8,141 nucleotides of DNA from contig CALMAD010000398.1 of NCBI GenBank assembly GCA_937859105.1, forward strand, positions 1-8,141. Direction: 5' to 3'. The stretch's first letter is position 1; every line of letters begins with the position of its first letter. The notes beneath the pieces are model-generated. The model was given only the letters and a program-made list of their open reading frames with translations, searched no databases and was not told the origin of the DNA. This DNA comes from an uncultured Propionibacteriaceae bacterium (GTDB lineage: Bacteria; Actinomycetota; Actinomycetes; Propionibacteriales; Propionibacteriaceae). This document shows positions 1 to 4,744 of this stretch, piece by piece. The translations under genes were made by a program, and so were the position numbers.

Positions 1-465
1 ACGTCACCGGCCCGCGGCGCCGAGGTGCCGCCGCCCGAGGCGGCCCCGTCGAGCGAGGAGGGGGCGGTGCACGAGCTGCGCCGCGTCAGCGCGTCCGATA
101 TGGCAGGGCTCACGTTCGACGACCGTTTCGTGGCGCAGTTGGCGTCCAAGTGGTCGGGGATCGAAGACCCGCTCCAGGTCAACGCCGCCGGCGAGCACAC
201 GTTCTCGGCGCGCGACATCCTCGCCGAGCATCGCGAGCTCCGGGCGAGCACGACCGGCGCGACCGTGCGGTTGCTCGACAGCACGCTCTACGGCATCCAC
301 CGCTCCCACGACGGGCGTCCCTACTGGATGACCGTGGCCTCCAGCCCCACCTTCACCTCCGCCGACGCGGTGCGCGCCTGGTGCGCGCAGCAGTTCCCGA
401 GCCTGCCGGCGGCGAAGCTCGCGAACCGCTGCATCCCCAACCGCCTGACCCCGCCGGGGCCCTGA
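1..465 (+). CDS. C-terminal part of an unrecognised, probably exported or surface protein (5' end outside window)
   Basis: The frame is open from the first base and ends at TGA 463-465, so 154 residues are visible and the true start almost certainly lies upstream. A GTG at 25 is possible but has no Shine-Dalgarno sequence, and the reading continues in front of it. The first 25 or so residues are rich in Pro, Ala, Ser and Glu, like a low-complexity linker. A globular-looking domain follows, with aromatic landmarks (SKWSGIED, TLYGIHRS, RPYWMTV) and two cysteines near the end (in WCAQQ and RCIPN) that could form a disulfide if the domain is extracytoplasmic. No catalytic motif or family is recognisable to me. 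It might be the external domain of a membrane-anchored protein, but the anchor would lie outside the window. It converges on cobU with a 19-base gap that holds only a weak 4-bp stem. I am confident of the coding call and have no view on function. Confidence 0.8.
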   Translation, partial: TSPARGAEVPPPEAAPSSEEGAVHELRRVSASDMAGLTFDDRFVAQLASKWSGIEDPLQVNAAGEHTFSARDILAEHRELRASTTGATVRLLDSTLYGIHRSHDGRPYWMTVASSPTFTSADAVRAWCAQQFPSLPAAKLANRCIPNRLTPPGP

Positions 466-484
466 GCCGACGCGTCCGGCCTCG

Positions 485-1024
485 TCACAGGCTGATCGGA
501 CGCCCGGCCACCACCAGCACGACCTCGTCGCTGACCTGGGCGATGGCCTGGTTCGTGCGCCCCAGCAGGTCGGCGAACAGGCGTCCGGAGCGGTGCTCGG
601 AGACGACGCCCCAGCCCACCTCGTTCGTGACCGCGATCGCCGGGTACGGGCAGGCTGCCCAGGCCTCGGCCAACGCGCGGAGCGCCTCCTCGAACGGCCG
701 CGGCCAGTCGGCCGGCGGCTTCTCCCAGGCGCCCCAGGCGTCCAGCGAGCGGGTCAGCCACGTCCCCAGGCAGTCGATGAGGACCGGCTCGGACGCCGCA
801 CGCAGCGCGCCCGCCAGATCGATCGTCTCCACGGTCGTCCACGACGACGGACGCCGCAGCCGGTGCGCCGCGACGCGCGCGGCCCACTCGGGGTCGCGCT
901 CCGGGTCGGCCGGGTAGCCCGGCGTGAGATACGTGACGGACGCGAAGTCGCCGCAACGCGCCTCGGCGAGCGTCGACTTGCCGCTGCGGACGCCCCCCGT
1001 CACGAGGGTCTTCGTCGCCTTCAT
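485..1024 (-). CDS. cobU: Bifunctional adenosylcobinamide kinase / adenosylcobinamide-phosphate guanylyltransferase
   Basis: The predicted protein has 179 residues, the usual CobU/CobP length. CobU phosphorylates adenosylcobinamide and then transfers GMP from GTP to give adenosyl-GDP-cobinamide, the acceptor for nucleotide-loop attachment by CobS; it is cytosolic. Visible landmarks are a Walker A loop at residues 10-17 (GGVRSGKS), the RVAAHRLRRP segment whose His54 aligns with the guanylylated His46 of Salmonella CobU, LIDCLGTWL, VTNEVGWGVV, and a C-terminal block with R-F-x-D-x-x-G-R-x-N-Q ending in VAGRPISL. ATG 1024-1022 overlaps the acyP stop as ATGA, so translation is probably coupled to acyP and no separate promoter is expected. 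I rejected longer upstream starts because they run through acyP in another frame. A neighbouring histidine phosphatase could be the CobC step, but that link is only suggestive. No cobS or cobT is in view. The identification is secure. Confidence 0.96.
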   Translation of the reverse strand: MKATKTLVTGGVRSGKSTLAEARCGDFASVTYLTPGYPADPERDPEWAARVAAHRLRRPSSWTTVETIDLAGALRAASEPVLIDCLGTWLTRSLDAWGAWEKPPADWPRPFEEALRALAEAWAACPYPAIAVTNEVGWGVVSEHRSGRLFADLLGRTNQAIAQVSDEVVLVVAGRPISL

Positions 1025-1302
1025 CGGACGCCGAACCGCCGCGGCATCGCGACCGGGGTCTCGTGCAGAACGTGATGGCTGCGGACGTAGCCGGGGCGTC
1101 CGGTGGCCGAATCGGGCTCGGTCAGCAGGGTGACGAACCGGTCCACGTCGTCGGCCGGACCCTGGGCCACCGCTTCGACGCGGCCGTCGGGGAGGTTCTC
1201 GACGTAGCCGGCCAGGGCGAGGTGCTCGGCGTGGCGGGAGACCCACCACCGAAAGCCGACGCCCTGAACGCGCCCGCCGACCGTGATCTTCACGCGTTTC
1301 AC
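1021..1302 (-). CDS. acyP: Acylphosphatase
   Basis: This is a 93-residue protein of the normal size for the family. Acylphosphatases are small cytosolic enzymes that hydrolyse carboxyl-phosphate bonds such as acetyl phosphate. The signature GRVQGVGFR spans residues 10-18, with the phosphate-binding Arg18. The second signature, GYVENLPDGRVE, contains the catalytic Asn36. The usual Trp of the G-W-V-x-N motif is Tyr here, a mild substitution. The start is GTG 1302-1300. An alternative GTG three codons in (1293) cannot be excluded, but the first is favoured because a TAGACT -10 hexamer ends six bases before it and no Shine-Dalgarno sequence is present, as expected of a leaderless actinobacterial mRNA. 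The stop overlaps the cobU start as ATGA, so the two genes form an operon. The enzyme has no established role in B12 synthesis, so the pairing may simply be positional. Confidence 0.95.
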   Translation of the reverse strand: MKRVKITVGGRVQGVGFRWWVSRHAEHLALAGYVENLPDGRVEAVAQGPADDVDRFVTLLTEPDSATGRPGYVRSHHVLHETPVAMPRRFGVR

Positions 1303-1308
1303 GCGGGC

Positions 1309-1314
1309 AGTCTA
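1309..1314 (-). promoter_or_regulatory. Candidate -10 box of the acyP-cobU operon (leaderless)
   Basis: On the minus strand TAGACT fits the TANNNT consensus of housekeeping actinobacterial promoters. It ends exactly six bases before the GTG start of acyP, so transcription would begin at or within a base of the start codon. No convincing -35 element was found 16-19 bases upstream, and there is no AGGAG-like ribosome site. The same spacing recurs at the CBS gene. Confidence 0.5.
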
Positions 1315-1395
1315 GGGGTGCCCTGCGGGGAACCAGCAGGCGGTGGCCTGGTTGCCGCGCCCGATGAGCAATTTTTCCCGATTGACTCATAATGT

Positions 1396-1424
1396 TGAGA
1401 AACGCTCAGACTCTCGATGTCGAG
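1396..1424. promoter_or_regulatory. Two small dyads in the acyP / histidine-phosphatase divergent region
   Basis: The 148 bases between the divergent acyP and histidine-phosphatase genes include an AT-rich island (about 1371-1402) that stands out from its surroundings and contains CATAAT at 1388-1393, five of six matches to TATAAT on the plus strand. Just downstream lie TGAG-n5-CTCA (1396-1408) and the perfect 12-base palindrome CTCGATGTCGAG (1413-1424). Together they look like a promoter with candidate operator sites for the gene at 1451, but I match them to no known regulator. Confidence 0.25.
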
Positions 1425-1450
1425 CACGCTGACGATAGGTAGTAGCGCGC

Positions 1451-2035
1451 ATGTCCACCGTCCCCCTCGCCGGCCTCGGCCGCAGCATCATCTTCGTTCG
1501 TCACGGCCAGTCGACCTGGAACGTGCAGGGCCGCGTCCCCGGCCAAGGCAACCCCCCGCTCACGATCCTCGGCGTCCAGCAGGCGGAGGCGGCGGCGGTC
1601 CAGATCGAAGAGCACGCGCCGGTGCGCATCATCTCCAGCGATCTCGACCGCGCTCGTCGCACGGCCGAGATCATCGGCCGCCGGGTCGGCGTCCCCGTCG
1701 AGGTCGACGAGGCGCTGCGCGAGCAGTCCGTCGGCGAGCTCACGGGTGCGCTGTCGCGCACGCTGCAGCAGGTGACCCCGCCGCTGGGCGTCCATCTGCA
1801 CGAGGTGCGCTGGGGTGGGGGCGAGAGCGTCGTCGACGTGTATGAGCGCGTGGGGGACTTCTTCGACAGCCTCGCTGACTCGCCCGCCGGCCCCGTGGTC
1901 ATCGTCAGCCACGGCTTCACGATCCAGATCGCCCTCACTTACCTGCACGGCGGCTCGCCGTACGACGTGGACTGGGCGACGCTGCCGAACGGCGGGATCG
2001 TGACGGTCGAGCCGTCAGGCGTGCAAGTAACCTAG
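1451..2035 (+). CDS. Histidine phosphatase family protein (phosphoglycerate-mutase-like)
   Basis: The 194-residue protein has the complete catalytic set of the histidine phosphatase (branch 1) superfamily. The RHG motif is at residues 17-19 with nucleophile His18, followed by Q-S-T-W-N; Arg67 lies in SSDLDRARRTAE; Glu91 (in LREQSVGELTG) is the likely proton donor; and His154 is in IVSHGF. Such cytosolic enzymes remove or transfer phosphate on small molecules, and specificity cannot be read from these motifs. A role as alpha-ribazole-phosphate phosphatase (CobC) is possible because cobU is nearby, but the gene is on the opposite strand and this is inference. The G-E-L-T-G segment departs from the G-E-W-E-G form common in CobC and Gpm-like members. 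ATG 1451 was chosen because homologous sequence begins shortly after it; the ribosome site is weak (AGG at 1437-1439). The last 21 bases overlap the convergent CBS gene. Confidence 0.93.
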   Translation: MSTVPLAGLGRSIIFVRHGQSTWNVQGRVPGQGNPPLTILGVQQAEAAAVQIEEHAPVRIISSDLDRARRTAEIIGRRVGVPVEVDEALREQSVGELTGALSRTLQQVTPPLGVHLHEVRWGGGESVVDVYERVGDFFDSLADSPAGPVVIVSHGFTIQIALTYLHGGSPYDVDWATLPNGGIVTVEPSGVQVT

Positions 2036-2443
2036 AAGGTGGTTGCGCTCGTCGGTGAGCTGGTCGATGCGGTGCTTGACCACGTCGCCGATGGAGACGA
2101 TCGCGACGAGGCGCCCGTCCACCACGACCGGCATGTGCCGCACGCGCTCCACCGTCATGGTGGCCGCGGCCGACTCGATCTCGTCCTCGGGGCCTACCGT
2201 GTTGACCTCGCGCGTCATGAGCTCGGCGACGGTCTGCTGCAGGGCGTCCGCGCCGGTGTGGGCCAGGCCCCGCACGACGTCGCGCTCGCTGACGATGCCC
2301 TCGATCTGCTTGCCGTCGCTCGAGACGACGACGGCGCCGATGTTGCGCTCGCCCAGAAGCTGAACGAGTTCGGCGACGGTGCTCTCGGGGGCGACGGTCA
2401 CGACCTCGCGCCCCTTCTTCCGGATGACGTCTTCGATCCTCAT
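2015..2443 (-). CDS. Tandem CBS-domain protein
   Basis: This 142-residue protein consists almost wholly of two CBS motifs. The first covers about residues 1-58 (DVIRKKGREVVTVAPESTV through EGIVSERDVVRGL). The second covers about 68-130 (VAELMTREVNTVGPEDEI through VAIVSIGDVVKHRI). CBS pairs form a Bateman module that binds adenine nucleotides such as AMP, ATP or SAM, or NAD, and stand-alone versions are thought to act as energy or ligand sensors that bind partner enzymes; the partner here is unknown. ATG 2443-2441 starts directly at the first CBS helix, and residues upstream in the same frame look like non-coding composition. A TACCTT box six bases before the ATG and the absence of a Shine-Dalgarno sequence suggest a leaderless mRNA. 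It is divergent from metB, which raises the untested idea of a SAM-responsive sensor. Its 3' end overlaps the histidine-phosphatase gene. Confidence 0.95.
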   Translation of the reverse strand: MRIEDVIRKKGREVVTVAPESTVAELVQLLGERNIGAVVVSSDGKQIEGIVSERDVVRGLAHTGADALQQTVAELMTREVNTVGPEDEIESAAATMTVERVRHMPVVVDGRLVAIVSIGDVVKHRIDQLTDERNHLLGYLHA

Positions 2444-2449
2444 GGCGGA

Positions 2450-2478
2450 AAGGTACCCGGCGGACGCGGCCCTGCCTA
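2450..2478 (-). promoter_or_regulatory. Candidate promoter of the CBS-domain gene (leaderless)
   Basis: Reading the minus strand, TAGGCA (2478-2473, four of six matches to TTGACA) is followed after 17 bases by TACCTT (2455-2450, TANNNT type). Six bases then lead to the ATG. The -10 box is placed exactly as at acyP, and no ribosome binding site is present, so the mRNA probably starts at the initiation codon. Confidence 0.5.
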
Positions 2479-2587
2479 GAGGCGAATTGCCCCACCCGTC
2501 GCCAACGCTGGGATGGCGGGTCCGCATGGTGGACGAGACGGCCGCCACAGGGCAAACGAGTTCGCCGGACGCCGCCCGACCGCGAGA

Positions 2588-2615
2588 GGATGGGCGAAGC
2601 CCACCCGAGGAGGAG
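2588..2615 (+). promoter_or_regulatory. metB leader hairpin abutting a strong Shine-Dalgarno sequence
   Basis: TGGGC-GAA-GCCCA (2591-2603) is a perfect 5-bp stem with a GAA loop. With one A-C mismatch the stem grows to eight positions (2588-2595 with 2599-2606). The purine run GAGGAGGAG (2607-2615) begins at the very next base, and its GGAGG core lies five bases before the metB ATG. A hairpin touching the ribosome site could influence metB translation, but no alternative pairing that would make it a switch was found. The 2444-2590 part of the region holds no recognisable SAM riboswitch core. Confidence 0.4.
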
Positions 2616-2618
2616 CAG

Positions 2619-3788
2619 ATGGCCGACCAGTCAGCGGTGACGCGGAGCGTGCGCGCCGGCATCGATAGCGACCCGGCGCAGGGGGCCGTCGTCCCGCCCG
2701 TGTACCTGTCGACGACGTACTCGTTCTCCGGGTACGGCGAGCGTCGGGACTTCGACTACAGCCGCTCGGGTAACCCGACCCGCGCGCTGCTGGCGGATGC
2801 GTTGGCCGACCTCGAGGGCGGCGCCGGCGGCGTCGTCACCGGCAGCGGCATGGGCGCGGTCACCGCCGTGCTGTCGGCGCTCGTCGAGCCGGGGGCGACG
2901 GTCGTCGCCCCGCACGACTGTTACGGCGGCACCTGGCGGCTGCTGGACGCGCTCGCCCGGAAGGGCCAGTTCGTGCTGGAACTCATGGATCTCACCGCCC
3001 CGGACGCCGCCGCGCGCCTGGGCGCGCTGCGTCCGGGCCTGGTGTGGGTCGAGACCCCCTCGAATCCGTTGCTGCGCCTCACCGACCTGGCCGCCGTGTC
3101 GGCCGCCGCCCACGAGGCGGGCGCCGTGGTCGTGGCCGACAACACCTTCTGCTCGCCCGCGCTGCAGCTGCCGCTCGAGCTGGGGGCCGACGTCGTCGTC
3201 CATTCGACGACGAAGTACATCAACGGCCACTCCGACGTCGTCGGGGGCGCGGTGGTCGCCGCCGACGCGGACGTGCACACCGAGATCGCCTGGTGGGCGA
3301 ACGCCCTCGGCCTGACGGGCGGGGCGCTCGACTCCTACCTGACGCTGCGCGGACTGCGCACGCTCGACGTCCGGATGCGCCAGCACGTCGCCAACGCGCA
3401 GCGCATCGCCGAGAGTCTGCAGGGCCACCCCGCGCTGCTGGCCCTCCACTACCCGGGCCTCGCGTCGCACCCCGATCACGACCTCGCCGCGCGCCAGCAG
3501 CGCGGCCCCGGGGCGATGGTGACGCTCGACGTGGCGGGCGGCCACGACGGCGTCCGGGCGTTCCTCGACGGGCTGAACCTGTTCTGCCTGGCCGAGTCAC
3601 TCGGCGGCGTCGAGTCGCTGGTCGATCACCCCGCGTCGATGACGCACGCGTCGATGCCTCCCGAGGTGCAGGCGGCGGCCGGCATCACGCCGGGGATGCT
3701 GCGGCTGAGCGTCGGCATCGAGGACGCCGACGACCTGCTCGCCGACCTCCGCGCAGCGCTCGACCGGGTGGCCCGGCTGGCGTCCTGA
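2619..3788 (+). CDS. metB: Cystathionine gamma-synthase
   Basis: The 389-residue PLP enzyme joins an activated homoserine (O-succinyl- or O-acetylhomoserine) with cysteine to give cystathionine in the transsulfuration route to methionine; it is a cytosolic tetramer in this family. Landmarks are DYSRSGNPTR (46-55; Tyr47 and Arg49 contact the phosphate of the neighbouring subunit's cofactor), APHDCYGG with stacking Tyr102, ETPSNPLLR, ADNTF with Asp174, HSTTKYINGHSD with Schiff-base Lys199, and LAESLGGVESL towards the end. The whole chain tracks E. coli MetB with a one-residue offset, including IAWWANALGLTGGALDSYLTLRGLRTL. That is closer than I would expect for actinobacterial MetB, which makes the synthase call stronger than gamma-lyase. 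ATG 2619 follows a strong GAGGAGGAG ribosome site. The gene is divergent from the CBS gene and ends in an intrinsic terminator. Confidence 0.95.
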   Translation: MADQSAVTRSVRAGIDSDPAQGAVVPPVYLSTTYSFSGYGERRDFDYSRSGNPTRALLADALADLEGGAGGVVTGSGMGAVTAVLSALVEPGATVVAPHDCYGGTWRLLDALARKGQFVLELMDLTAPDAAARLGALRPGLVWVETPSNPLLRLTDLAAVSAAAHEAGAVVVADNTFCSPALQLPLELGADVVVHSTTKYINGHSDVVGGAVVAADADVHTEIAWWANALGLTGGALDSYLTLRGLRTLDVRMRQHVANAQRIAESLQGHPALLALHYPGLASHPDHDLAARQQRGPGAMVTLDVAGGHDGVRAFLDGLNLFCLAESLGGVESLVDHPASMTHASMPPEVQAAAGITPGMLRLSVGIEDADDLLADLRAALDRVARLAS

Positions 3789-3828
3789 CCGGGGCGCAGC
3801 CCCCCGTGTGCGTTTCTACCTGACGCTC

Positions 3829-3850
3829 TCCACACTCTGGTGTGGGTTTT
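3829..3850 (+). terminator. Intrinsic terminator of metB
   Basis: CCACAC (3830-3835), loop TCTG and GTGTGG (3840-3845) form a perfect 6-bp stem, extendable by a T-G wobble at 3829/3846. GTTTT follows immediately. It begins 41 bases after the metB stop. A GC-only hairpin at 3791-3803 precedes it. The T tract is short, as is common in GC-rich genomes, but this is the best hairpin-plus-T element in the window. Confidence 0.7.
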
Positions 3851-3944
3851 GTCACACGCGGCCCTCGGACATGACCAACGCGGCGCTGACACCACCTATC
3901 TCGGCAACGGAGGGAAAACGGCGCGTTAAGAAAGGATGAGGCCA

Positions 3945-3960
3945 GTAACCCTTAGGTCAC
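3945..3960. promoter_or_regulatory. Dyad GTAACC-CTTA-GGTCAC, candidate operator
   Basis: The 16 bases read GTNAC-N6-GTNAC and are symmetric at five of six positions per arm. They sit in the AT-richest part of the region in front of the regulator gene. The half-site spacing resembles the GTNAC-n6-GNAAC boxes described for actinobacterial GlnR, but the second half is not the GlnR form, so the cognate regulator is unknown. Autoregulation by the downstream protein is equally possible. Confidence 0.3.
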
Positions 3961-3992
3961 TTCCGGACCCACCCCGTGCTTGGGCGCGACGA

Positions 3993-4059
3993 GCGACGTA
4001 GGGTCGCCATTAGAGGCGCGGCCGAGTGGGCGCGCCGGTCCGTCCGGCGAGGACGCCGG
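3993..4059 (+). other. Three consecutive hairpins in the regulator leader
   Basis: Within 67 bases lie three perfect, non-overlapping inverted repeats: GCGAC-n5-GTCGC (3993-4007), GGCGCG-n10-CGCGCC (4015-4036) and CCGGCG-AGGA-CGCCGG (4044-4059). The ribosome site follows 16 bases later and the ATG at 4093. No T tract follows any stem, so they are not classical terminators. They could be a structured 5' leader or DNA-level operator sites. High GC content makes short stems cheap, which limits confidence. Confidence 0.4.
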
Positions 4060-4092
4060 GTCCGTCGTCTTTCGTGGAGGGGGTTGCCCGCC

Positions 4093-4737
4093 ATGGCCAT
4101 TCGTGTCGCACTGGTCAACGACTACGAGTTGGTGGTCGCGGGGTTGGGGCACTTCTTCGATTCCTACCCCGAGGCCATCGAGGTCGTCCAGATGTCAGCC
4201 GACGCCGCGGTGACCAGCCAGGTCGACATCGCCCTGTACGACACGTTCGGGCACGGCTCCCCGCGCGTCGAGGCGATCGACCAACTGCTCGCCAACCCGC
4301 ACGTGGCGAAGACCGTCGTCTACACGTGGGTGCTCGATGCCGAACTCATTGATTCCAGCCTGCGTCAGGGCATCTCCGGCTACCTGTCGAAGTCGATGAC
4401 CGCCCGCGACATGGTGGAGGCGCTGCGCCGCATCCAGGAGGGCGAGGTGGTCGTGAGCCACAGCCCGTCGGAGAAGGAGCCGACCGTCGCCGGTGAGTGG
4501 CCCGGGCGCGCGGAGGCGCTGACGGCCCGCGAGGCGGAGATCATCGCGATGATCGCGCAGGGTTATTCGAACCAGGAGATCGCGGAGCGCACGCGGCTGT
4601 CGATCAACTCGGTCAAGTCCTACATTCGCAACGCCTACCGCAAGATCGGCGTCTCCCGGCGCAGCCAGGCGGTCGCCTGGGCGCTCGACCACGGGTTCGT
4701 CGCCCGGTCGACCCACGCGCGGGCCGACCGAGCCTGA
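4093..4737 (+). CDS. Orphan response regulator with LuxR/NarL-type DNA-binding domain
   Basis: The 214-residue protein has a receiver-like N-terminal domain (about 1-120) and a LuxR helix-turn-helix (about 143-202: LTAREAEIIAMIAQGYSNQEIAERTRLSI... continuing with NSVKSYIRNAYRKIGV). It should act as a cytosolic transcription factor. The receiver pocket is partly kept: Asp50 (in IALYDTFG) aligns with the phospho-acceptor, Thr78 and Lys100 (LSKSM) are in place, but the usual acidic pair reads Asn9-Asp10. Phosphorylation is therefore possible but may be altered. No histidine kinase gene lies next to it, so it is an orphan here. ATG 4093 is preceded by GGAGGGGG (4076-4083). The frame is open further upstream, but that stretch is arginine-rich non-coding sequence with the leader hairpins. 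The stop lies seven bases from the end of the convergent EcsC-family gene. Confidence 0.9.
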   Translation: MAIRVALVNDYELVVAGLGHFFDSYPEAIEVVQMSADAAVTSQVDIALYDTFGHGSPRVEAIDQLLANPHVAKTVVYTWVLDAELIDSSLRQGISGYLSKSMTARDMVEALRRIQEGEVVVSHSPSEKEPTVAGEWPGRAEALTAREAEIIAMIAQGYSNQEIAERTRLSINSVKSYIRNAYRKIGVSRRSQAVAWALDHGFVARSTHARADRA

Positions 4738-4744
4738 CGATCCG

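Larger units (their letters stand above)
3789..4092. other. Non-coding stretch between metB and the regulator
   Basis: These 304 bases contain no credible gene. In order they hold a GGGGC-GCA-GCCCC hairpin (3791-3803) directly behind the metB stop, the intrinsic terminator at 3829-3850, and a mixed-composition stretch with one 22-codon open frame (3871-3939) that lacks a ribosome site. An AT-richer segment at 3915-3957 is the likeliest home of the regulator promoter, although I cannot name the boxes. Then come a dyad at 3945-3960, three hairpins at 3993-4059 and the ribosome site GGAGGGGG at 4076-4083. Confidence 0.6.

Noticed and set aside
466..484. Bidirectional terminator between the first gene and cobU
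   Set aside because: Only a 4-bp GCCG/CGGC stem without T tract is present in the 19-base gap.
1451..2035. Calling the histidine phosphatase cobC or gpmA outright
   Set aside because: Catalytic residues are shared by the whole superfamily and the gene is not co-directional with cobU, so specificity cannot be assigned.
2379..2618. 80-codon N-terminal extension of metB
   Set aside because: It overlaps the CBS start and promoter, has non-coding composition, and MetB homology begins right after ATG 2619 with its strong ribosome site.
2444..2618. SAM riboswitch upstream of metB
   Set aside because: I looked for the SAM-I/IV conserved core and multi-stem junction and did not find it; only a local hairpin is visible. 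A covariance search would settle it.
3871..3939. 22-codon open frame from ATG 3871 to TGA 3937-3939
   Set aside because: No ribosome site precedes it and the short sequence shows no domain or clear coding bias. It lies where a promoter is expected.
4015..4040. tRNA-like D-arm sequence (GGCCGAGTGGG, as in Leu or Ser tRNAs)
   Set aside because: No T-loop consensus (TTCGANNCC) or acceptor stem is found at the right distance. The bases are better explained by the GGCGCG/CGCGCC hairpin.
3976..4092. N-terminal extension of the regulator from GTG/TTG-type starts near 3976
   Set aside because: The extension is Arg-rich, unlike a receiver domain. The ribosome site at 4076-4083 serves ATG 4093, where the receiver strand MAIRVALVND begins.
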